Assembly (NCBI RefSeq): GCF_020424085.1
Contig: NZ_CP080203.1
Location: 1,798,001 to 1,862,000, forward strand
Length of the DNA stretch: 64,000 bases
Source of the DNA: Mycetocola spongiae
GTDB taxonomy: Bacteria; Actinomycetota; Actinomycetes; Actinomycetales; Microbacteriaceae
Reading direction: 5' to 3'
The notes beneath the pieces were generated by a model. That model saw only the letters and a list, made by a program, of their open reading frames with translations, ran no database searches and had not been told where the DNA came from. Positions 57,506 to 64,000 of this stretch are shown here, piece after piece. The first letter of the stretch is position 1. The number at the start of each line of letters is the position of its first letter. Both the position numbers and the translations under genes were made by a program.

Positions 57506-57790
57506 TTATTGGGTGGCGTCTTCCTCCGCGGCGGCCGCAACATCGGTGCGGGAGATCCAGACGAGCAGTGCGGTTCCCCCGAGCGCGAGCACCAGGGCGA
57601 TACCCAGGTAGAGGCGCGCGTAGGCGCGGCCCGGGTCGAGGAGCACCATGAGGATGAGCACAAACGAGAGCGTGGCGGCGCTGATGACGATCAGCCGGCG
57701 CACCCTCGCGGTGGTGGACCCGTCCACGGACAGCGCGGCGACCGGGGCGCTGGTGCGCGCCGGTTCCAGGGTGTCCAGGTGTTGGGTCAT
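57506..57790 (-). CDS. Small two-helix membrane protein
   Basis: 94 residues. A ~30-residue polar N-terminus, two membrane segments (about 34-54 and 60-80) with DPGRAYARLYLG between, and an acidic tail. No family is recognised with confidence. GGTGGA lies a few nt before the ATG used. It follows the HutC-type gene on the same strand by 87 nt and may be the last gene of the rbsK operon. Confidence 0.68.
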   Translation of the reverse strand: MTQHLDTLEPARTSAPVAALSVDGSTTARVRRLIVISAATLSFVLILMVLLDPGRAYARLYLGIALVLALGGTALLVWISRTDVAAAAEEDATQ

Positions 57791-57877
57791 GATTCCACCA
57801 TCGGCCCTTTGGGGCGGGCGCACAAGTCGTCCTTTTGGTGGACATCGGGCGCGGCGCGGCGTGTCGCCCCAGAAATA

Positions 57878-58627
57878 CTATCCGCGGGACAGCAGGGAGG
57901 ACACCCGGAGCTTTGCCGAGTTGATCCAGACCTCGGAGAACTCCACGGGGGTGCCGTCCACCAGATAGGTGATCTGCTCGAGGTGCTGCATCGGTATATG
58001 GGCCGGCAGTCCCAGCGATTCGCTCACCTCGGCGGGTGCCGCAACGGCGGCGAAGGTGCGGCGGCCGGAGCCGATGCGCAGGCCAAATTCGCCCTCGAGG
58101 GCACCAAAGAGGGTGGAGTGGGCAAAATCGGTGTCCTGGATGCCCGGCGCGAGGTCAAGGCGCACATAGTTCACGAGATAGGCCACGGGGGCGTCCCCGG
58201 TGAGGCCCTGCCGGGTAAGCCGGAAGACGCGGGAGTCCGTGGGCGAGTCCAGGAGCGAGGCCGCATTGGTGGGGGGATCGATCACCTCGGCCCCGATCAC
58301 GCGGGTATGCCAGGGGATGCCCTGCGCGGCAAAATCCTCGGCGAGGCTGCGCAGGCTCTGCGCGATCGCGGGTTCAATCGTGGCGGAGGTGACAAAGGTT
58401 CCGCGCCCGCGGGTATGCACCAGGACCCCCTCGTCCACGAGGGTCGAGATGGCGCGGCGCAGCGTGCCGCGGCTGATGCCGAGGTCCACGGCGAGATCGG
58501 GCTCGGCCTTCAGCCGGTAGTGCGGCTGCCAGCGTCCCGAGGCGATGCGCGCACGCATTTCCTCGCTGACCTGGACGTGTAGGGGCGCGGGCAGGGACCG
58601 GTCAAACTCAAAACTGTCCGGACTCAC
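57878..58627 (-). CDS. GntR/HutC family regulator (UTRA domain)
   Basis: 249 residues. The winged helix (about 12-80) has KAEPDLAVDLGISRGTLRRAI and a wing HTRGRGTFVT; the UTRA effector domain (about 95-240) has FRLTRQGLTGDAPVAY, NYVRLDL and VEFSEVWINS. HutC-type regulators bind phosphorylated sugars or related metabolites. Its gene lies 38 nt after deoC, and an inverted repeat with TACAT/ATGTA arms between rbsK and the nucleoside hydrolase gene is a likely operator, so it probably controls nucleoside use. GTG start. Confidence 0.9.
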   Translation of the reverse strand: MSPDSFEFDRSLPAPLHVQVSEEMRARIASGRWQPHYRLKAEPDLAVDLGISRGTLRRAISTLVDEGVLVHTRGRGTFVTSATIEPAIAQSLRSLAEDFAAQGIPWHTRVIGAEVIDPPTNAASLLDSPTDSRVFRLTRQGLTGDAPVAYLVNYVRLDLAPGIQDTDFAHSTLFGALEGEFGLRIGSGRRTFAAVAAPAEVSESLGLPAHIPMQHLEQITYLVDGTPVEFSEVWINSAKLRVSSLLSRG

Positions 58628-58665
58628 TGGCTCCGCGCCCCCTTGCGACTAAAAAACGGTGACGA

Positions 58666-59358
58666 CTAGTAGCTCTTGGCGCCGTCGATGTTCTGCATGA
58701 TCTGGATTCCCGCGCTGGTGCCCACGCATACGGCGCCGGCCTCGAGCAGCGAGATGGTCTGCTCATAACCGGTGATGGCACCGGAAGCCTTGACCAGAAC
58801 ACCCTCGGGTGCACGCTCAACAAGGTAGCGCACGGAGGCGGGGGATGCGGTCTCCACCGCGCCGCTCGAGGCGTTCTTGAGGTAGCGGGCTCCGGCCTCG
58901 ATGGCCAGCTCCACGGCGGTTTCCTTCTCCTGGTCGTTGAGCAGGGGCAGCTCCAGCATGACCTTGATCGGCACGCCGGCGGCGCGCACGACGCCCGCGA
59001 TGTCCTCGCGGAATCCGTCGAAGTCGCCGCTCTTAAGCCAGCCCACCTGGACTCCGATGTCGATCTGGGTGGCGCCCAGGCGCACGAGCTCGGCGGCCTC
59101 GGCGGCCTTGCCGGCGCTGGTCATGCAGCCCACGGCGGGGAAGTCCAGGGCCGAGGCGACCTCGATGCCGGTTCCGGCGAGGATATCGGCGGTGAGCTTG
59201 ACCCAGGAGCCGGGGACCATCGCGGCGTTAAAGCCGTACTGCACGGCCTCCTGAACGTGGGCGGTCATCTCGTCGCGGGTGATTCCGGTGCCGATCTTGG
59301 TGTGCTGGATATAGGGGGCCAGCTCGGCGGGGGCGAGGCTACGGAAGTCAACGGTCAT
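58666..59358 (-). CDS. deoC: Deoxyribose-phosphate aldolase
   Basis: 230 residues, the usual length. TIM barrel with the Schiff-base lysine in VLVKASGAI and second active-site lysine near VMLELPLL / LKNASSG. It splits 2-deoxyribose 5-phosphate into glyceraldehyde 3-phosphate and acetaldehyde. AAAGGA lies 8 nt before the ATG. It follows rbsK by 64 nt in a nucleoside-sugar operon. Confidence 0.95.
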   Translation of the reverse strand: MTVDFRSLAPAELAPYIQHTKIGTGITRDEMTAHVQEAVQYGFNAAMVPGSWVKLTADILAGTGIEVASALDFPAVGCMTSAGKAAEAAELVRLGATQIDIGVQVGWLKSGDFDGFREDIAGVVRAAGVPIKVMLELPLLNDQEKETAVELAIEAGARYLKNASSGAVETASPASVRYLVERAPEGVLVKASGAITGYEQTISLLEAGAVCVGTSAGIQIMQNIDGAKSY

Positions 59359-59422
59359 GTGCTTTGTCCTTTGTGTATGTGGTGCGGTGTTACTGATGGG
59401 TAATTTTTTGGGGGGAGAAACT

Positions 59423-60316
59423 CTAGGGCAGGTCGCTGCGGTGCGGCAGCGAGGGGATCACGTCGGGGCCACTCACGGTGATCGATCCCACAACCGAGGC
59501 GAAGCCCGCGGCCTCCGCGAGGCTCTTGCCCTCGGTGAGGGCCACGGCGAGCGCGCCGGTGAAGGAATCGCCCGCCCCGGTGGTATCCACGAGCTTTTTC
59601 GGGGGGATCGGGGCGATCGGGGTCAGCCCGGCGGGGGTGGCGATGAGGGCGCCATCGGCCCCGCGCGTGACCACCACATCGGCGGCGGTATAGGCCTGGA
59701 AGAGTTCGGCGAGTTCCTCGACCGAGCGCGGGTCTTCCTGGGTCACGCCGAGCATCGTCTTGAGCTCGGAGTTATTCGGGGTGACCACGTCTACCCAGAG
59801 CCAGGCCTCGTCGGGGAGGACGTGTGCGGGGGCGGGGTTGAGGATGGTGCGGGTGCCCTCCTCGTGGGCGATGCGCAGCGCGGCGATGGCCACGGGCACC
59901 GGGATTTCCAGCGAGATTACGGCGATATCGGCGGCGGCGAGGGCCGGGCGGAATGCCTCGACGTCCTCGGGGACCAGCTCGTTCAGCACCCCGGGGGCCA
60001 CGATGATGCGGTTCTCCCCGTCGGGCTCGACCAGGATGACGCCAACCATCGTGGCGCCCTCGCCGGTCACGACGTGGGCGTCGATGCCCTCGCTGGCCCA
60101 GAGTTCGCGTGCCTCGCGGCCATAGGCGTCATCGCCCAGTGCCGTGAGGAAGCTGACGGAACCGCCGAGCCGGGCGGCGGCGACCGCCTGATTGGAGCCC
60201 TTTCCGCCGTGTCCGGCCGAAAAAACTCCGCCGGCGACCGTCTCGCCGGCGCCGGGGACGGCGTCCACGCGCATGCTGAGGCCAACACCATAACTACCCA
60301 CAACCGCAATGTTCAT
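59423..60316 (-). CDS. rbsK: Ribokinase (PfkB family)
   Basis: 297 residues. N-terminal GAGETVAGG and GGKGSNQAVAAARLGG form the substrate site, and the C-terminal DTTGAGDSFTGAL has the catalytic aspartate and anion hole. With the nucleoside hydrolase made from the divergent operon it would turn released ribose into ribose 5-phosphate. The ATG used has AAGGG at 5 nt; an ATG eight codons earlier lies inside the operator. Confidence 0.94.
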   Translation of the reverse strand: MNIAVVGSYGVGLSMRVDAVPGAGETVAGGVFSAGHGGKGSNQAVAAARLGGSVSFLTALGDDAYGREARELWASEGIDAHVVTGEGATMVGVILVEPDGENRIIVAPGVLNELVPEDVEAFRPALAAADIAVISLEIPVPVAIAALRIAHEEGTRTILNPAPAHVLPDEAWLWVDVVTPNNSELKTMLGVTQEDPRSVEELAELFQAYTAADVVVTRGADGALIATPAGLTPIAPIPPKKLVDTTGAGDSFTGALAVALTEGKSLAEAAGFASVVGSITVSGPDVIPSLPHRSDLP

Positions 60317-60328
60317 TGGGACCCTTAT

Positions 60329-60356
60329 GTCTATATACATTTATGTACAACTAGAC
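60329..60356. promoter_or_regulatory. Candidate HutC-type operator in the divergent promoter
   Basis: Inverted repeat GTCTA-TACAT, TT centre, ATGTA-TAGAC, with unequal spacers inside the arms. It sits between rbsK and the nucleoside hydrolase gene, so one repressor could control both operons. Confidence 0.6.
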
Positions 60357-60476
60357 CGTACCTGTTATACGATGAGTTACGCAACGGTGCTGAGTCCGGA
60401 TTCTTTTTGGAATCGGGCGTTCCAGGCCGGAGCTCTCTTTACTCTCCCCGGACCCGCCTGAACGGAACTGATATTC

Positions 60477-61445
60477 ATGACCGCTAACCGTATCCCCCTG
60501 ATCATCGACACGGACACCGCACAGGATGACTGCGTTGCACTCCTCGTGGGCCTGCTTGATCCCACCGCGGATCTGCGCGCCATCACCATGGTGGCCGGAA
60601 ACGTCGGCTTTGACCGCCAGTTCCAGAACGCCAACCTCACGCTGAACGCCGCCGGCAAGCTCGGCGAGGTTCCCATCTACCTCGGCTGCCGCCGCCCCAT
60701 GGTGCGCGAGTGGGTCTCCGCCGAGAACGTCCACGGCGACGGTGCCGGCGGACTCTCGATGGACTTCACCGGCCTGGCCCCCGAGGCCGAGCACGGCGTG
60801 GACGCGATGATTCGCGTGGTGGCCGAGAACCCGGGCGAGGTCAACATCGTGGCGATCGGCCCGCTCACCAACGTGGCCATGGCCGCGGTCAAGGACCCCG
60901 ACTTCGTAAAGAACGTAAAGAGCCTGTACATCATGGGCGGCTCCAATAACGGTCGCGGCAATATCACCGCCGCCGCCGAGTACAACTTCTACGTGGACCC
61001 CGAGGCCGCCCGCACCGTATTTGAGGCCGGCTTTGATATCACCATCATCCCCTGGGACCCGCTGACCCTGCGCGATGCCGTGTTCTCGCGCGAGCGCCTC
61101 GCGCAGATCGCCGAGATCACCACCCCGCTGGCCGCGTTCTTCAGCCGCGTCGTGGGAAGCACCCTCGACTTCGACGAGAGCGTGGGCATCGCCGGCTCGA
61201 CCCACCCCGACTCCCTCACCGCCGCCGTTCTGCTGCACCCCGAGCTGGTCACCGCCGCCTCGGATTACGCGGTTGACGTGGAGACCGGTTCCGAACTCAC
61301 CCGTGGCTACTCCGCGATGTCTTGGGGCGTCCACGGACTCAAAAATAACGCGCGCGTTATTGAGAGCGTGAGCGAGGACGGTTTTTATGAGTACATTACG
61401 GGCCTGATCAGCCAGGAAACCGTGCCTAACCGACCCTTCATCTAG
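60477..61445 (+). CDS. Nucleoside hydrolase (inosine-uridine preferring type)
   Basis: 322 residues. The Ca2+/ribose motif is IIDTDTAQDD (9-18), with later family segments NVHGDGAGG, VAIGPLTNVAMA and YIMGGSNNGRGNITAAAEYNFYVD (in parts). It cuts nucleosides into base and ribose; base preference is open. It heads an operon with the BMP lipoprotein and NupO-like ATPase. The ribosome site is weak. Confidence 0.94.
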   Translation: MTANRIPLIIDTDTAQDDCVALLVGLLDPTADLRAITMVAGNVGFDRQFQNANLTLNAAGKLGEVPIYLGCRRPMVREWVSAENVHGDGAGGLSMDFTGLAPEAEHGVDAMIRVVAENPGEVNIVAIGPLTNVAMAAVKDPDFVKNVKSLYIMGGSNNGRGNITAAAEYNFYVDPEAARTVFEAGFDITIIPWDPLTLRDAVFSRERLAQIAEITTPLAAFFSRVVGSTLDFDESVGIAGSTHPDSLTAAVLLHPELVTAASDYAVDVETGSELTRGYSAMSWGVHGLKNNARVIESVSEDGFYEYITGLISQETVPNRPFI

Positions 61446-61458
61446 GTCGTCGTACCGG

Positions 61459-61480
61459 GTCCGATTCTTACGAATCGGAC
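61459..61480 (+). terminator. Hairpin between nucleoside hydrolase and BMP genes
   Basis: GTCCGATTC/GAATCGGAC (9 bp, loop TTAC), extended by ACCG/CGGT with one mismatch. No T-run; it may protect mRNA ends or only partly terminate. Confidence 0.5.
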
Positions 61481-61586
61481 TCGGTCCTGGGCAATGGCGC
61501 CCGGACCCGTATTCAAGCGAATACGATTACGACTACACAGCAATTCGGGAAGTGTCCCGAGCCCCACCCCCCCTGGAGGACTTTCA

Positions 61587-62654
61587 ATGAAGATTAGTAC
61601 CCGTCAGCGCGCCCTTGCCGGCGTAGCCCTCACCGGCGCAGCCATGCTGCTCCTCAGCGGCTGTGGAGCCGCCCCCGAAAAGTCCGAGGGATCGGGCGAG
61701 AAGAAGAACTTCCTGGCCTGCGCCGTTTCGGACGAGGGTAGCTGGAACGATAAGAGCTTCAACGAGGCGGCCATGGGTGGCCTCATCAAGGCCAAGGACG
61801 AGCTGGGCATTAAGCTCAGCGATGCCGAGTCGCACTCCACCGAGGACTTCGATACCAACCTCACCGCCATGGTCAACGCCGGCTGTGACATCACCTTCGC
61901 CGTGGGCTTCGACCTGATCGGACCGGTTAACGCCACCGCTAAGGCCAACCCCGAGCTGAACTTCGTCTCCGTGGACGGCTATTCCGAGGGCAACGATAAC
62001 CTCAAGCCCGTTGAGTACGCCTCCGACCAGTCCAGCTACCTCGCCGGCTACCTCGCCGCCGCCTATAGCAAGACCAAGGTCATCGGCACCTATGCCGGAC
62101 TGAACGTCCCCGCCGTCACCATCTTCATGGACGGCTACTACTACGGAGCCAAGGCCTGGGAGAAGGAGACCGGCACGCCGATCACCGTCGTCGGCTATGA
62201 CCCCGCCAATAAGGACGCCGGAGACTACGTCGGAAACTTCGCCGACTCCGGTAAGGCCAAGTCGATCAGCGCCGGTCAGCTCGAAAAGGGCGCCGACGTG
62301 ATTTACCCCGTGGCCGGCGGCCTGTTCAGCGCCACCTCGGAGGCCATCAAGGAGTCCGGTAAGGACGCCGTATTCATCGGTGTGGATAAGGACATCGCCG
62401 TCACCAGCCCCGAGTACGCCGATCAGGTACTCGTCTCGGTTGAGAAGCGCATGACCGACGCCGTCTACGACGTCATCAAGGAGACCCTCGATAAGGGCTT
62501 CAACTCGGAGCCCTACCTCGGAACCCTCGCCAATAAGGGAACCGTGCTCTCCTCCTTCCACAAGTTCGAGGATAAGGTCTCCCCCGAGATCGTTGCCTCG
62601 CTGAAGAAGATCGAAGAGGGCATCATCGACGGAAGCATCGACCCCCTGAAGTAG
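61587..62654 (+). CDS. BMP family nucleoside-binding lipoprotein
   Basis: 355 residues. Signal peptide with lipobox LSGC (Cys 26), then the periplasmic-binding fold of the BMP (PnrA/BmpA) family: VSDEGSWNDKSFNEA, FDLIGPVNATAKANP, YASDQSSYLAGYLA and FIGVDKDIAVT. Members bind nucleosides for import by NupOPQ-type ABC systems. GGAGGA lies 6 nt before the ATG. The ATPase gene follows after a stable hairpin. Confidence 0.95.
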   Translation: MKISTRQRALAGVALTGAAMLLLSGCGAAPEKSEGSGEKKNFLACAVSDEGSWNDKSFNEAAMGGLIKAKDELGIKLSDAESHSTEDFDTNLTAMVNAGCDITFAVGFDLIGPVNATAKANPELNFVSVDGYSEGNDNLKPVEYASDQSSYLAGYLAAAYSKTKVIGTYAGLNVPAVTIFMDGYYYGAKAWEKETGTPITVVGYDPANKDAGDYVGNFADSGKAKSISAGQLEKGADVIYPVAGGLFSATSEAIKESGKDAVFIGVDKDIAVTSPEYADQVLVSVEKRMTDAVYDVIKETLDKGFNSEPYLGTLANKGTVLSSFHKFEDKVSPEIVASLKKIEEGIIDGSIDPLK

Positions 62655-62682
62655 TATTTCTTTCGGCCGGTTTAAGCCTGAA

Positions 62683-62718
62683 GGTTGCGGGGTGCGAGTA
62701 ATCGCGCCCCGCAACACC
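62683..62718 (+). terminator. Intercistronic hairpin after the BMP gene
   Basis: GGTTGCGGGG-T-GCG pairs with CGC-G-CCCCGCAACACC around a 6-nt loop. Such stems often keep binding-protein mRNA more abundant than the downstream transporter mRNA. Confidence 0.6.
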
Positions 62719-62773
62719 TGGCTAAACCCTCCATTTTTCTCCCTCCCCCCACCCACCCGCTTGAGAAATACGG

Positions 62774-64000
62774 ATGAGCATGAAACTTGAACTGCGCGGC
62801 ATAACCAAGCGCTTCGGGGCCCTCGTCGCCAACGATCACATCAATTTGACCGTTGAGCCCGGGGAAATCCACTGTCTGCTTGGAGAGAACGGCGCCGGTA
62901 AATCGACGCTGATGAACGTACTGTACGGCCTATACCGTGCCGAGGAAGGCGATATCCTCCTCGACGATACCGTTGTGAAATTCGAGGGCCCGGGCGATGC
63001 CATGGCCGCCGGAATCGGAATGGTCCACCAGCACTTCATGCTGATCCCCGTCTTCACCGTCGCCGAGAACGTGATGCTCGGACACGAGCCCACCAAATCC
63101 GGTGGCCGCCTCGACCTCCCCGCCGCCCGCGCCCTCGTGCGCGAGATCTCCGGACGCTTCGGCTTTGAAATCGACCCCGATGCCGTGGTCGAGGACCTGC
63201 CCGTGGGCGCCCAGCAGCGCGTGGAGATCATCAAGGCACTCGCCCGCGACGCCAAGATCCTGGTACTGGATGAGCCCACCGCCGTGCTCACGCCGCAGGA
63301 AACCGATGAGCTCATGAACATCATGAAGCAGCTCGCCGCGGCCGGTACCTCCATCGTTTTTATTACCCATAAGCTGCGCGAGGTGCGCGAGGTGGCCAAC
63401 CGGATCACCGTGATCCGCCTCGGCAAGATCGTGGGCACCGCCGATCCGAAGAGCTCCTCCACCGAGCTGGCCTCCCTCATGGTGGGCCGCGCGGTGGACC
63501 TGACCGTGCATAAGGAACCGGCCAAGCCGGGTGCCGATGCGCTGGTGGTCAGCGATCTGACCATCGTGGACGCCGACGGTGTTCCGCTGCTGGATAAGGT
63601 GTCCTTCACCATCCGCGCGGGCGAGGTCCTCGCGATTGCCGGTGTTGAGGGCAATGGCCAGACCCAGCTCACCGAGTCGATCCTGGGCCTGCGCCACGGC
63701 GTGCAGGGCTCGATTAAGCTTGATGATCGCGAGATCCTCGGCAAGTCCGTGCGCGAGGTCCTCGAGGCCGGCGTGGGTTTTGTGCCCGAGGACCGCAAGA
63801 AGGACGGCCTGGTGGCCGAGTTCTCGGTGGCCGAGAACCTCATGCTCGACCGCAGCTATGGCGAGCCCTTCTCCAAGGCCGCAACCATCAAGGGCGGTTA
63901 TCTGCAGACCTTCGCGCGCGATGCGATCAAGGAATTTGATATCCGCACGCAGGGCACCGAGACGCTTGCCGGACGCCTGAGTGGTGGTAACCAGCAGAAG
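62774..64000 (+). CDS. Nucleoside ABC importer ATPase, NupO type (3' end beyond window)
   Basis: 409 codons are present. Two tandem ABC domains: Walker A GENGAGKST (37-45), Q-loop VHQHFML, signature-equivalent LPVGAQQRVEI and Walker B ILVLDEPTAVLT in domain 1; a degenerate Walker A-like GVEGNGQTQL and signature LSGGNQQK in domain 2, where the window ends. This is the sugar/nucleoside double ATPase class. The permeases should follow. The first of two close ATGs (codons 1 and 3) is used; both ribosome sites are weak. Confidence 0.95.
   Translation, partial: MSMKLELRGITKRFGALVANDHINLTVEPGEIHCLLGENGAGKSTLMNVLYGLYRAEEGDILLDDTVVKFEGPGDAMAAGIGMVHQHFMLIPVFTVAENVMLGHEPTKSGGRLDLPAARALVREISGRFGFEIDPDAVVEDLPVGAQQRVEIIKALARDAKILVLDEPTAVLTPQETDELMNIMKQLAAAGTSIVFITHKLREVREVANRITVIRLGKIVGTADPKSSSTELASLMVGRAVDLTVHKEPAKPGADALVVSDLTIVDADGVPLLDKVSFTIRAGEVLAIAGVEGNGQTQLTESILGLRHGVQGSIKLDDREILGKSVREVLEAGVGFVPEDRKKDGLVAEFSVAENLMLDRSYGEPFSKAATIKGGYLQTFARDAIKEFDIRTQGTETLAGRLSGGNQQK

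Noticed and set aside
57174-57845. Minus-strand open frame translating the tandem repeats into a Ser/Phe-rich peptide
   Set aside because: Low-complexity product arising from the repeats. The overlapping small membrane protein in another frame has better start and coding signals.
57176-58582. Plus-strand open frame of 468 codons through the repeats and opposite the HutC-type gene
   Set aside because: It joins translated tandem repeats to antisense of a real regulator; no domain, and codon usage is not gene-like.
1-64000. Insertion sequence, integrase or prophage
   Set aside because: No transposase, integrase, terminase or flanking direct repeats were seen; composition is even apart from short AT-rich promoter regions.

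Overview
The window is a gene-dense stretch of a high-GC Gram-positive chromosome. Gene content and style point to an actinobacterium, most likely of the Microbacteriaceae type (inference, no phylogeny was run). Supporting features are menaquinone genes, a System II (ResB/CcsB) cytochrome c maturation operon, DUF4229 and DUF3024 proteins, the 32-residue ribosomal protein bS22, an archaeal-type AspRS, an LAxTG sorting signal, and many genes with a TANNNT box only 6-7 nt before the start codon (leaderless transcription). I saw no tRNA, rRNA, insertion sequence, prophage or CRISPR array.

Layout. 0-4.4 kb: a partial methyltransferase, then an FCD-GntR regulator, an MFS carrier and an SAF-type NAD(P) oxidoreductase tied together by a shared TGGTCTGACCA-type operator. 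4.6-10.3 kb: menD, menA, menE and menB with small membrane proteins; menC lies apart at 21.2 kb. 10.3-11.4 kb: two related lipoproteins. 11.6-14.9 kb: mgtA behind a well-formed promoter, an M-box Mg2+ riboswitch, a proline-rich short ORF and an attenuator-like hairpin. 15-22.6 kb: a phosphatase, gluconate kinase and permease, small regulators, an acetyltransferase, DUF1349, a second FCD-GntR, menC and DUF3024. 22.6-27.3 kb: a cytochrome c biogenesis operon. 27.4-32.4 kb: aspS, small redox and ribosomal genes, and TrkH/TrkA potassium uptake. 32.4-35.1 kb: a three-gene cassette of a small helical protein, a WxG-plus-alpha/beta-hydrolase protein and a lipoprotein, resembling a type VII secretion effector locus. 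35.1-41.6 kb: proC, a cation transporter, a TetR/DUF2867 pair, tadA, upp and two DNA-binding proteins. 42-51.5 kb: an AI-2E-type permease, MarR and photolyase, a two-component system divergent from an ABC exporter, a tiny sortase-signal protein, RNase HI and a DksA-like protein. 51.6-57.5 kb: a dNTPase, a large LuxR/MalT-like ATPase, an Abi_2 HEPN gene with a structured leader, and a degenerate ~58-bp tandem repeat. 57.5-64 kb: a HutC-type regulator with rbsK and deoC, divergent from a nucleoside hydrolase and a BMP/NupO nucleoside importer that runs off the end.

The most interesting systems are the M-box/short-ORF/attenuator leader of mgtA, the WxG-hydrolase-lipoprotein cassette, the Abi_2 gene with its hairpin leader and neighbouring repeat array, a TetR operator that abuts its own start codon, and the recurrent leaderless start module.
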